Assembly (NCBI RefSeq): GCF_000003815.2
Contig: NC_049986.1
Span: 17,413,542-17,477,541, forward strand
Direction of reading: 5' to 3'
Length of the DNA: 64,000 nt
Source of the DNA: Branchiostoma floridae
Taxonomy: Eukaryota; Chordata; Leptocardii; Amphioxiformes; Branchiostomatidae
Shown: positions 30,301 to 39,899 of the stretch, piece by piece
How positions within the stretch are numbered: the stretch's first letter is position 1
Layout: each line of letters opens with the position of its first letter
Notes under the pieces: generated by a model
Database searches by the model: none
Told to the model about the DNA's origin: nothing
The model's input: the letters and a program-made list of their open reading frames with translations, nothing else
Translations under genes and position numbers: made by a program

Positions 30301-33300
30301 TATCAGTTTTAGGGCCATGTCAAGATATCAAAACAAAAAGAGTATAAACAATTCTTTCAAAAAAATTAACATGACCCTCCCCCCTATCTAAAAAAAAATT
30401 AATATGACCCTCCCCCCACCTCAAAAAAAATTAACATGGCCCTCCCCCCCTAACGCACCAGCCCTCCCCCCCTGATAAATATCGTACAGTCCCTAACAAG
30501 CTTTGTCCAACAGTAGACAATCACCTGTCAGAGGCTGTTGTCATTCAGATGATGCCATCCATTTTCTTACATTGCTGAAATAGTTCTGACAAAGGTGGCC
30601 CAAGGCACGTCTTCCTCGCCACATTAACGCTATACTGTCAGCCTTGGAAATGTGTATGGACTATGGACAATTGGTACAAGGGTCACCCTGCATTTTGGAG
30701 AGTACTTAGTACAACGTGGAAATGAAGCATCGCTCTCCATAGAACTGGCTAACTTTTGGTATTCACTATCATTGCACTTCGATCATTTAAATATTCACAA
30801 AAATAATAACTCCTTTAACTATTAATTGTGGGCAGTTTAAGTAACAACCTATTGTGGGGATCAAAATGCAAGGACATTATATTTTTGTTTAAAATGTAGT
30901 TACAAGTAATGTATCTCAAAAAATACATGATACATGATACTCACTATACCTATATTTATAATACAGGGTTTTCATTGACGTCATACTAATTTGAATAATT
31001 TGAATCCTCCAACCATTGCGGGCAATTGAATTAAGTAGTTAAGTATCTTCCTATGACTAACAAATGTACGCTGTAATCCAACATGGCACAGATGACGTCA
31101 AATGAAAAGCCTGTATACTGACAAAAATTGGAATCATTGTTTAAGTTAACACTAACTAAAATGACAATCATATGCATCTCATTCACATTTGACTTGGAAT
31201 AACCTCTTTGAACAGGCACTGCCTTCCTTGAGCTTTCCTCCCTCAATTTGTGCTGAAATCTACGTCAACATTTCCCTTTCTTCATCTCAAGCTCTGTTGA
31301 CTGTGTCATCATGCCTGAGAAACTCTCTATACCGTCTTAGGAAGCCTTAAGTCAAAGGAACCATTGTCAATAGGTGGGCTGTTTTCTGAAACACCTAGCC
31401 ATATGTAAACATATTCTGACTCAAAAACTGACCTATTCTGTAGAGTTTGTATACCAAACATGCTTTGGAATAGCCCTCTAACCAGCATTTTGTCAGTTCA
31501 GAGGTTTTCACCACTGACTACGTGTACATTTTAACTGGAATATAACAAGATTACCTGTCATTGATATAGTCATTTGTCTGTTGACTCAGTTTTGGCCCAA
31601 CATAATGACTTATTGAAGATGACAATTATTTGTGAATTCCACTTGTCAAATCTCATTGACAGATGTGATGAAGGTATTTGAGAATCTGTAAAAAGACAAC
31701 TTTCTTTAAAATAAACAGTCGACAGCAATCCCTTCAAGACTACTGCTAGCGACAGGTGGATGAAAAATCAGCATCTACCATTGTAATGAGATTACAGATG
31801 AAATGTCTAATCCTACCCATATTTTCTCATCTGTAGCTGATTTGTATGTAGTGGTAAATACAGATTATAGGCAGTAACAATGTTAAGCTGGTTGGATCAG
31901 ACTGGTGACAGACTGTTTGGTCTGTCTGCATGCTTGAGAAGTCATGCTGCACCACACATTCCTGTCTTATCACACAGACTCTTCCTATCACATCCTTCAT
32001 TAGTTCTGCCATGGATACAAAAGATATGCTTCCGTATCACTTACATGTACGTTTGTACATATAGTAAAGGTCAGGGATTAGGGGTGGGTACTGGTACAGT
32101 GTACCGGTCCAAAACGTTTTTTTTTCTTATTGGACCGGTCCAGAAAAAACGGACCTGAAAAAAATTGGTGCACCGCATGTTGGATCTATTGGAAAATGAA
32201 CAAAATAGATGATCAGGTATTCACACATTTTGGTGCTTACTGGTCGATGAAAATAACAAGAGCGAAGGAGAATAGTATAGAGTCTACAGTGACATTTCTA
32301 CCAAGTTTTACAGTCAATCGTAGCCTTGTAGGATTTTATCAAGCCAGTAGGAATCGAATACCACATAAAACAGATTTCTCTATAGCGAAATGGACCATTG
32401 TTTTGAGTATCGTCTATTCACAAGTTTTCACATACTGAATCAGGTCCAGGTTCAGGTCCGGACCTGGACCTGATCATCTGGAGCTGAACCGGACCTGGAC
32501 CTGAATTTCTGAATCGGTACCCACCCCTATCAGGGATGCTTTAAATTTATGGCACTAACCAACTGGACCCATGGCTAATCATACTCTCAAGTTGGTGGGA
32601 AAAAAACCTTTTCCTTATATGCCATTTTTTCCATCTGCCTCTAGAAAATGAAGGCATGCCATATATCAGGAAAAGGTCACAATTTTCCTCTCCAACCTCT
32701 GCTTGGAGAGTAGGCTTATCATACCCTGGTCAACTTGCACCAACACCCTAACTCTAAAGTCTATCCCTGGCTGAGTACAGCATGGTGTAGAGGATGCAAA
32801 TACCACTTTTGAGTCATCAAGTTACCTGTCAAAGTTGGTATGACTCGACCAGGGATCGAACTCACGACCTACCAAATGCAAGGCTCTATCTACTCACCAG
32901 GACAAAAAAAACAACTTACAAATCCCTTTCCACCCAACTTAGTCTGATTCTGAAGGAGACAGTCATCATCGTGATTATCTGAGACGTCTTCCACAGATCT
33001 TACCTCTCTAACGATGTTGGAAGCAGACAGCCGCCAGTAATCATATTTGTCGCCTAATTAGCAACTAATGAGTCATTTCCAGACTACAGGAATCAGGCAG
33101 ACTTAACTCTGTTATCAAGTCTCCTGGGCTGAGAGATGTCGTCATGCCAAGACAAATTTGGGAGATAGAAATTGACATTTTCTCATTGAATAAGACAACA
33201 AGGTCAAACAGGAGTAGAGCATATCATTTAATAGAAATTAGAATATCAATTTCTTGTCATGATATCCAATGTTCTTTTACATTTATCAATAAAACATGCA

Positions 33301-36300
33301 ATAATACATTCAAAGGAATTCATATTTCCTGAAAGTCATGTTTCTATAGATTTCCATAAGCTTAAGGTGCAATATAACACATATAAAATGTTAGTATAGA
33401 ATGTACCTTAATGATTACTAAGAATAAAAGACACAATGTATACAATACCAAGCACACACATTGTGACACTAACCAAACATTGAAAAAAAAAGGTTATTCC
33501 AATACTAGCCTGATTAAAATCTCGCTTATAGCAGCCCACCCAACATCCGCCGGCCTCCTACAGCCCTGGACAGCAGAGTTTGTGTTACACTGACTATATT
33601 CCAATACCTTTGATACAACAAATCTGATACAACCCTTATATTCCCTTTTTTCTATACGCTCACATAATTTTCTGTTTGTACTGCTTACACCACTTATCTG
33701 ACAAGCCTAGAGTACAGTCATCCATCAATACATCCTCCATAAATGTTAATGTAGCACACTTACAACTCATTTCTAAAACATTCATACCCTTCATGGACCA
33801 CATTAGGTAAGAATATTCATGACGGTCCACTGAAATAACATAAAACTAAAAGAATCTTTAAGCCAATTAAAATGGCATGAATTTATTCTGACTCAGTCAT
33901 AAAATTTTAAAGATACAGAAACACTAAATACATTAAGAGCGAGTTTCCTGTTAATAAGTGCTATCTATTCTAGTGAAAACAAATAGGGGCTTTTCTCTCT
34001 GTTCATCTACCCACTGCAACAACATGATTTTACAAAATATATTTTTTAAACTACATAAAAGTACGTTAAAAACATATCAAAGAGGATATAAAACTACGTT
34101 ATACCACTATACTTCTGCTTTTCTTTCACGATTTCTTTGTACAAAATGGGGTTTTTATAACTTTTTTGCCATCAAATTTAAGCAGTTTTATGCACACAAC
34201 CAATCCATCTTACCCAATTTGTGGCCAGTGAAAGTAGCTGAAGTCAATGACACACTCCACTATTCCTACATTAGCTGCCAAATAGCCTCATCAACTGCCC
34301 CATTACCCACCAATGCCTGCAGTTCTCACACCTAGCAATACGGCAAACCCTGAGAAATGGTCCAGGCCCAACAATAGCACAATCCCAGGTATTCCCCACT
34401 GACATTGGTCCATCAGTAGCCATTTACAGTATGAATGGAGCAGGTAATTCAGACTGCTTTGATAATAGGATTAGGGTAAAGGTAATGATTTTCCCTCGGG
34501 GAGTGAGAGGACCCATTCAGAGCATCGCGTTTAGCATCACAGTTTGGCCGCAAGGTTCCTGTATCTGTGAATCCACATTCCATGACTTTTTCATCACTTT
34601 GGAGAGGGAAAAATTTGCAAACCCCAAATTCCCATAGAAATACCTTCATGCTATGCATCCTTCTGAGGCAATGGCTATTAACTAAGAGTCAACTAAAGCA
34701 GATGTTTTAAAGCATTTGATAGTGATAGGGAGATATATATGGTATATATAGGCACCTATGATATGGATTGCTTGCAATAGCTTTAACCTGTACTGAAGCA
34801 AAAAGAATCTTTATATATCATAAACCTTTCTGTAATGCAAAGACTATAGAATTATAATAGATGCCTGTTTTTGAGACGCCAAGTATTGTAATTGGGACAT
34901 TTGGTGATTCGGGTTTATATCGATAGATATTGATATCAGAATCATTTTGAAAGACAAATACAACACAACTTATGAAACTTATCAATAGTTAACAGACTAA
35001 ACTCAAAGATGCCTAAAACAAACTAGAATTAGAGACAAATTGGTAATAAAAGCTAAACTGTGCATGATAATTTTGCAATAAGATTGCCAGTACATATGGA
35101 ATAATTGAATGGTTATATTGCAATGTTTGAAAGCAATATAGAATTTGAATAGCAACAGAAGAGGTTCAAAAATATTTTCATCTTTCTATTTTCAGAAACT
35201 GTAAGTGTAACATAATTCAGTTCCAAAAAAACTTTTGAATGACACATACCAGTAAAAGTCCTTGTACTGTTGGGAAAAAATTCCAGGTCATCTGATTAGT
35301 CCAATAGAAAGTACCATAATAAGATCCAATCAGCCAAAGTGGCTTCTCTGGCCAAATTATTGCAGACCATTAGCAGGCAGAATTTTACAGTGCTCTCATC
35401 TTAATTACCAGCATTACTGCTGTGGAAGTATTGTTTGGGATTGTGCAGGGCAATATCCAGGTGGGAGAGACATGTACACTAATGGAAGTCATCGCAGCTC
35501 CTTTGAGCAGGGTATAAACTGGGCTGTCTCCAGCTTTGAATTTATATTTTTTCTGTCACAATCATTGTTTGAGAGCTCATCTTGTAAATTTGCCATGTTA
35601 AAATCTGTCTTACAAGAGCCCAGAAAAATATATTTTCGTCAATTTTTTGTCATGAAGTTCCGATTTTTAGACGGACTGATTGAATTTTTTTCCCATCCCA
35701 ACAAGCAAAAAATTTCTGTCCTGGGACGGAAGGACAGGTCCTGGAGACAGCCCTGGGTTTAAACAACACATATCCCTAGAAAAGTTACCAATAAAATACA
35801 CATTTAGACAATAAATTCTTAGACCATATGTTTTTTTAAGAATTACTTTTTCTACCCAAGACGTGGAAAACTTGTTTGACTGCAGTAAAATGAAAATCAC
35901 AAAATAAAATAATTCATTAATACGTAGTATTAAAAGGGCCCAATCTATATATACTATAGTCAAAAGTCAAATTGCAAAATATAACTAAGCAATGGACATA
36001 GATTGATTCTGATCAAAAACATAGGAAAAATGATATTGATTTTCGAGAAAAAACATTTCATTGAATATGATATCAAAAACAACAACAGTTATGACCAAAA
36101 ATTTTGAACCATTGCTACATGCTATGAGGATGTCATAAAACAAACTACTGCAATATCATAGATATCACAAAAGCTACCTTGTTCCTTATACTGGCACCTC
36201 TTCACATGCATGTCACAGCACACACAGAGACATACAACACCGAAATAACACTCCAGCCCAGGCACAAGTGGGACAGCATTTGCCAAAGGCAGCCCTTCTG

Positions 36301-39095
36301 TTCCATACACATGTACCACATCTAGGGAATGTCTAATTAATGCATAATCAACATACCCACATCTCTACTGTAACAGGCCTAAGTAATACAGTTTCTTCCT
36401 CCTCAACAAACATTTGTAACATTGGTAATAAAAAATGATTCAGCCTGGCATTGATTGGCATTGGCAAAGCATTCAAAAAATTTTCACATATTTGTGATGA
36501 TTTAATGTAATCACAACTCTATTGACAAGAATTCTGAATTTTTCATTTCGATATCTTTAAAAGTATTCATACAACAAAACTGTTATCCATTCTAAACAAT
36601 GCATCTTTTGTTTATCACTACAAGGAGCAGTGAATAACAATGATTTGAAGTAGTCAACAAGTACTGTTCTTTTTGTTTCTGACGATGCCTACTTGTATTT
36701 TAAGTTATATTTCTGTAATTCCTCTAGATTTTTCCTGTCAGAATCGGTGAGCAATGAACATATTTCAGCAGGCCTAACTGCCTTTCAAACCCGTAACTCC
36801 CCGCGGAGTCAGACCCCAGGGTCAAGTGCCTTTCAGAGGTTCCCAAGGTGAGGATAGTGGGGGAGGGGGAGTGATGGATGGCCACTTGGGGAATTAGACC
36901 ACACTTGACTTTGAAAGTAAAGAGAAACAAAGCAGTTTAGTACAAACACGAAAGCTGATTATAATTTTGTTGCATAAACTACAGATCAAAATACTCTACT
37001 TCACAATCTGAATAAAGACTAAGTCAAAGTCAAAGTACTTCAGCGGAAATGTAATAAAGGCCAATAGCTAATGAGGTAAGTTCAGGCACATATCATTAAA
37101 ACAAAAGGTAACAAACAACTGTACAGTTTGGATATCACTCTGTATTCTGCAAAGCACATATTTGTCACTGTTGTACAAAGTCCAGAGCTTGATAAAAAAA
37201 ACGTAGTTAAATGTAAAACTCAATATCATCTCAGGACTAACAGATAAGCAGGAATATGTTTAAGAAACTTGAGAAAATCCTTTAAGATCTGGACCATTAC
37301 AAAGATACTACAGGTGTGTGATTGAAGACAAAAAGGCATACATCACTCATTTCTGACAGTTCACACCCAAGTGGGAAATGCCATTATGTGATTCATGTCT
37401 ATTGTCTTCTGCTAATTGTCCAGAAATGAGCTGTTAATTTACTGAAGAAGAACTGAACTGTTTCTTGCCATGGCAGTATTTAGAGTATTATGTGTTTGTT
37501 TAAATGAATTTGGGCCTTCAAACTTTTTTTGTCTGACTGACAGATAAGGCTGGCGATCGGAAAGTGTTAGGACTTTCTACCCCAACATCTGTTTGGAAAT
37601 TACTTTAAGTTAAACCACAACCTGTCAGCCAGTCAATGTCATATTACCTGGTGCAATATTTTCTCACTCCATTGTCTTCTCTGAGAAAAAGTCATTAGAT
37701 TTATAAAACCCTGATATTCCTTATCCTAGTTGTTATCATAGAAACCAGAATATTGGTCTTGTTTTGAACATTTCTCAGGTATGCCTAAAGTCATGTTCTA
37801 CATGCAATCCCCAAGGTTTCCACTCTGGAGGTCTGCGTTTCTAATTTCCCAGGTGTATGACACTTGTTTGGGAGAGACACAGGCTGATCCAAAATTGATC
37901 ACACACTTGGGGGTTGGAGACACAACTCAGAGGATCACTCATGAGTGAAATACAAAGAGTGAAGTTCATAAACCAAAAAGGATTCAAAGAAGTCAAAGTA
38001 AGTATTATATTGCTGTTATTTTTGTCAGTCATGCAGTAAGTGATAGGGGTGCTTAGCACACAGATTAGTGTCTTGATAAGGCATTATCCCGTCCTAAATC
38101 TAACGGTATAACTAAACTCCTTCTTGCCAACAGATCAGAGGTAAACACAACAAACACACGCTACAGTTCAACCAGGGCTACTGTCCCCCGACTCTCTCAC
38201 TTCCGAACCAATAAAAGCACAAGATGTTGTTTTTGAAAACAACACTTCATATCGACAACCTGTGCCTGTGTGTGACGAAAAACTTCCGAGTAGGAAATGT
38301 ACACATATGTGCAATGTCACAATTTTTTTGTCACAAATACCTTTCACAATGACATATCGTATCAAACGTCTCCTTACAAAAGAAACGAAGTTTTTTAGAA
38401 AAGGTATCCTAGATATTTGTGACGGCGAAAGAGAATGAATGAAATCCCGGAGAGGGGACTCTTCTGACCCTCCGGCCCCGGGCCAAAACACTCGCAACAC
38501 GGTGCTCTAAATACAGGTCAAACCTTACCAAAACAAATAATGCACTACCAAGAGAGTCTAATGTTTTACCCAGAGGACATTCAGGGAAAATTTGTCACCA
38601 GTCTTGGTACAATGATTTCTGTGTTGCGCGTTCTGATAGACGATATTTGGAACGAAATGCATTTTCCGTAACCTGTTGCTTGTTCTGTCCGGACTTGCCA
38701 GTTTTGCCACATGTTAGTTGGAGCACCCTGACTCTGTTATACAGTCATACTGCAAGGTACAACGGTTAAAAACTCCTAGAGGGATAAGAACTGGTTGGAA
38801 ACAACAAATACCTGCAGTTCGTCACCCTTTACAAAGTCAGAAATATACCTAAAACTTGCCGGGAAGTGTAGCAAAGGATCGTAGTAGGTGGCGAAAAACT
38901 GTAACCCGAAACCAGGCGGCCACAGTAGAGTAGATTACCAAAACATTGACCAAAACGAGGATAAATCTTCGTTTTAAAGCACTCACCGGATCCCGACAGC
39001 TTGTTGAGACCGTTACGTTCACTTGCTGAGGAAAATTTCCCGCCGGCTGTGTGTTTTGCGGTTCCAAACCGACCATCCCTCGGGCCCGAAGGCAT
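365..39095 (-). CDS. Unknown multi-exon gene, 5' seven coding exons (3' end outside window)
   Basis: I assembled this model from splice signals and phase. Exons on the minus strand are 39095-38987 (start ATG, donor GTGAGT), 24735-24674, 22140-22100, 20787-20688, 20105-20087, 18557-18447 and 430-365. Reading phase is continuous across every junction and gives 169 codons plus one base with no stop. Exon 2 (RWTEKLVAARDTCKLEISRE), exon 3 (LIEKYVASINDKE) and exon 4 (ending LLVGAKFR) have excellent acceptors and GTAAGT/GTAAGA donors. Exon 6 contains NFGKVLFGQQPTCMS and exon 7 NLVEQQLLLWLLKTQEF. The N-terminus is basic and rich in Gly/Ser, so probably disordered; exons 2-3 and 7 look helical. No family is recognised. 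The 19-nt exon 5 and the left boundary of exon 6 are the weakest calls. The start codon context is poor. It is divergent from the TRMT10B-like gene. Confidence 0.6.
1921..2127. mobile_element. Small MITE (CTGTAAATGC family), degraded right end
   Basis: The left terminus CTGTAAATGCATTTAAG follows a TA dinucleotide. The interior shares phrases such as GCCATGGAAAAATGTTT with the intact copy at 40614-40795. The right end reads GCATTTATACTGTA instead of the expected GCATTTACAGTA. The 3' half is included in a tandem duplication. Confidence 0.55.
2056..2309. repeat. 127-bp tandem duplication, two copies
   Basis: Copies at 2056-2182 and 2183-2309 are almost identical; I see one substitution (GTCAAAACTG versus GTCAACACTG). 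The unit starts AATTTGCGGTGAAGC and ends near TGGAACTAC. It joins the 3' half of a MITE to flanking DNA, so the duplication happened after the MITE inserted. Confidence 0.9.
4228..4740. repeat. Diverged tandem repeat in the 5-kb transposon
   Basis: Units start at 4228, 4429 and 4699 with AGATTTGCTRCAATTTTGAG and share GGCGCTGCCGTGGCTAGCGC. The second unit is about 270 bp and keeps a GC-rich segment (CACCCGCGCCGCT) that the 201-bp first unit lacks but that also occurs just upstream of it. This fits a roughly 270-bp unit with one deletion. Confidence 0.8.
6515..7045. repeat. Diverged direct repeat in the 5-kb transposon
   Basis: Two segments, about 6515-6720 and 6845-7045, share TATGGTTGCGT, CGACGACCAGGA, GAGTTGCAACCATGACGATC and a nearly identical 3' end CTACTTTCCTAGCCTAGAAA. 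The second copy carries extra sequence between its halves. The pair looks non-coding. Confidence 0.75.
7254..8292. repeat. Long diverged direct repeat in the 5-kb transposon
   Basis: Segments at about 7254-7590 and 7872-8292 share, in order, TCGAACTTGTAT, CCTTCCAC, CGCC followed by AAAA, TAGGAGAC, CAACCCGC, CTCCGATGTTTTGCAAA, GAGCAGTAACGTGT and TGCACATTTCGTGATAAAT. Short open frames occur in both copies, but substitutions and length changes break any common frame, so I read this as non-coding duplicated sequence. Confidence 0.75.
11223..11300. repeat. Short foldback (MITE-like hairpin)
   Basis: The two arms are inverted copies containing CTCAAGCAACTG and GATAYGATTTT, separated by about two bases. 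The outer parts (CAAAAAACAG and GCTGCTTTTTGG) also pair. The overall size is near 78 bp, with a few mismatches and a three-base insertion. Confidence 0.7.
13032..14078. mobile_element. Dispersed repeat of about 1 kb with internal dimer
   Basis: The left end ACCTCCATGAAA and the right end (inverse) ACCTCCATGAAA are inverted. The right terminus is a palindrome at 14055-14078. The interior has a diverged tandem repeat with a period near 293 bp, with units starting CATTAATTATGCAAAT at 13314 and 13607 and a partial one near 13185. A (CA)n(GACA)n stretch lies near the right end. No protein is encoded. I could not find a target-site duplication, so the limits are approximate. Confidence 0.55.
17805..17926 (+). 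repeat. Dispersed repeat, copy A
   Basis: It shares CCCAACAAGCAAA and GGACAGGTCCTGGAGACAGC with a second copy at 35645-35757 in the same orientation, plus weaker similarity upstream (GTCATGAAGTTC-like and AGACGGAC-like phrases). Family unknown. Confidence 0.65.
20049..20075. repeat. (CA)n-rich microsatellite
   Basis: An ACACACACACACATACATACACACACACA tract lies just downstream (minus-strand sense) of the proposed 19-nt exon 5. Confidence 0.8.
22878..22911. repeat. (TTTG)n microsatellite
   Basis: Imperfect TTTG/TTCG tetranucleotide run within an intron. Confidence 0.8.
23401..23424. repeat. (ATC)n microsatellite
   Basis: Seven consecutive ATC triplets, intronic. Confidence 0.85.
26960..27250. 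promoter_or_regulatory. Candidate enhancer: cluster of SOX-like sites
   Basis: Five CATTGT/ACAATG cores lie within about 240 bp: CCATTGTG at 27013, AACAATGG at 27098, CCATTGTG at 27128, CACAATGG at 27214 and CATTGTT at 27244. Homeodomain-type TAATTA/AATTA cores occur at 26963 and 27001-27011. The block is more GC-rich than its surroundings and shows no coding frame or transposon ends. SOX-protein recognition of this core is established; function here is inference. Confidence 0.3.
28893..30493. mobile_element. 1.6-kb PIF/Harbinger-like element, non-autonomous
   Basis: TIRs of about 40 bp begin GGGACYGTACGATATTTATC and run on through a G-rich stretch to AGGGCTGGTGC. They are flanked by the 3-bp duplication TAA (28890-28892 and 30494-30496), the target type of PIF/Harbinger. 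Inside each TIR lie three units of about 33 bp (ATGACCCTCCCCCC spaced by A-runs), in the same orientation at both ends. No transposase or Myb-like frame is present. Confidence 0.75.
29132..30215. repeat. Nested inverted repeat inside the Harbinger-like element
   Basis: CCAGTGTTCTCGCCAGG at 29132-29148 is inverted as CCTGGCGGGAACACTGG at 30199-30215. A GGGGGC-N-GCCCCC palindrome next to each arm appears in direct orientation (about 29165-29200 and 30235-30265). It may be a second element that inserted within the first, or an internal TIR. Confidence 0.5.
32079..32529. mobile_element. hAT-like MITE, 451 bp, 8-bp target duplication
   Basis: The ends are TAGGGGTGGGTAC and its inverse GTACCCACCCCTA. 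Both sides carry the identical octamer TCAGGGAT (32071-32078 and 32530-32537). The 8-bp duplication is the hAT signature. Both subterminal regions contain palindromic GGTCCGGACC-type motifs. No transposase is encoded. Confidence 0.85.
32694..32716. repeat. Fragment related to the 58.4-kb hairpin family
   Basis: CTCTCCAA and TTGGAGAG pair around CCTCTGC. The same phrase AACCTCTGCTTGG forms the outer part of the hairpin at 58363-58490 (in inverse). This is a short fragment only. Confidence 0.4.
32838..32903 (-). mobile_element. tRNA-derived SINE head
   Basis: On the minus strand there is a box A-like TGGTGAGTAGATAGAGC, followed about 30 bp later by the box B GAGTTCGATCCC, the internal RNA polymerase III promoter layout of a tRNA. 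The body probably continues toward lower coordinates (to about 32755). The cloverleaf is not intact, so this is a SINE or tRNA relic and not a tRNA gene. Confidence 0.6.
35645..35757 (+). repeat. Dispersed repeat, copy B
   Basis: Second copy of the repeat at 17805-17926 (shared CCCAACAAGCAAA and GGACAGGTCCTGGAGACAGC). The 166-codon open frame across it is judged fortuitous. Confidence 0.65.
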
Positions 39096-39302
39096 CCACG
39101 GTCCGCTAGTTCTGCGGTTTGACGTCCTGTAGGAGTCTCCGCCGGGGGTGGGTCCGCTGGAGGGAACGGCGGGGTTACTTCCGGTTTATTGACCTTTCAC
39201 CTTTCAAAACTTTAAAATTTCCCATCATGCATTTGTAAACATGGCGGCCTCCAGTGTTTTTTCAAACGCTGACAAATAGATTTTTAGTCTGTGAGTCCAA
39301 AT
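39096..39302. promoter_or_regulatory. Shared bidirectional promoter and non-coding first exon of the TRMT10B-like gene
   Basis: Only about 200 bp separate the minus-strand start codon (39095) from the plus-strand transcript. The interval is CpG-rich, has an ETS-type ACTTCCGGT at 39177-39185 and a YY1-type AAACATGGCGGC at 39237-39248, and no TATA box is obvious. YY1 motifs of this form typically overlap transcription starts. A donor GTAAGT at 39303 would end a non-coding exon of about 60 bp that splices to the acceptor at 39893. Confidence 0.55.
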
Positions 39303-39899
39303 GTAAGTGTATATTGTGTTAAAACATGAAGCGACTAGTGTATGATAGATTGAGGATGCTACCCGTGAATTTTAATAATTCATATATCTTAGCAAGTCTA
39401 TTCATTTGGCTGACTATAGTTAGTGGGGGGAGGGGGGTAAAACTCGTTTTAGTATGTGTATGGATGTTTTGATATTACCTTGGCCAAAGGTATGAGGTCA
39501 TTGAACTCAATTATTGTTTCTGTATTTGATTTGGGGGAAACATAGCTAGCACCTACTGCAGTTTTTCAATGTGCCATGGGGGTTTTCATTAATCAAAGGC
39601 CCTGTTAATCGTTTCGTATCGCCACTCAAAATTTGGAATGATCGACATCTGCCTATAATTCTTTGTATTGTATTAGGATAAGCAGAGATCAGAACACCTG
39701 TGCGGCCACAAGAATTCTAGGTATTATGTCAACGGAAAAGAAAACATTCCTTCTCTTGACCTCTCTGTTTCAATTTGCATAACAATGTCCAGATAGGTTT
39801 TCTTTTATTTTTGTGGGTCTTTACCTTTGACATATCACCTACATGTGATCTGATCTCTATGAAAGGGCTTATTATCTGTCGTATCATTCACAGAAGGCA

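Larger units (their letters stand above)
24736..38986 (-). other. First intron (about 14 kb) of the unknown minus-strand gene
   Basis: It runs from the donor GTGAGT at 38986 to the acceptor ending TTTTTATTGTAG at 24736. It contains the SOX-site cluster, the Harbinger-like element, the hAT-like MITE, the SINE and dispersed-repeat copy B. The region 27940-28190 has open frames next to a good minus-strand donor and could be an alternative exon. The remainder is AT-rich with nothing recognisable. Confidence 0.5.

Noticed and set aside
35262..35762. 166-codon plus-strand open frame
   Set aside because: It runs through a dispersed repeat, has no domain-like segment, splice context or codon pattern, and its extent is explained by chance in AT-rich DNA.
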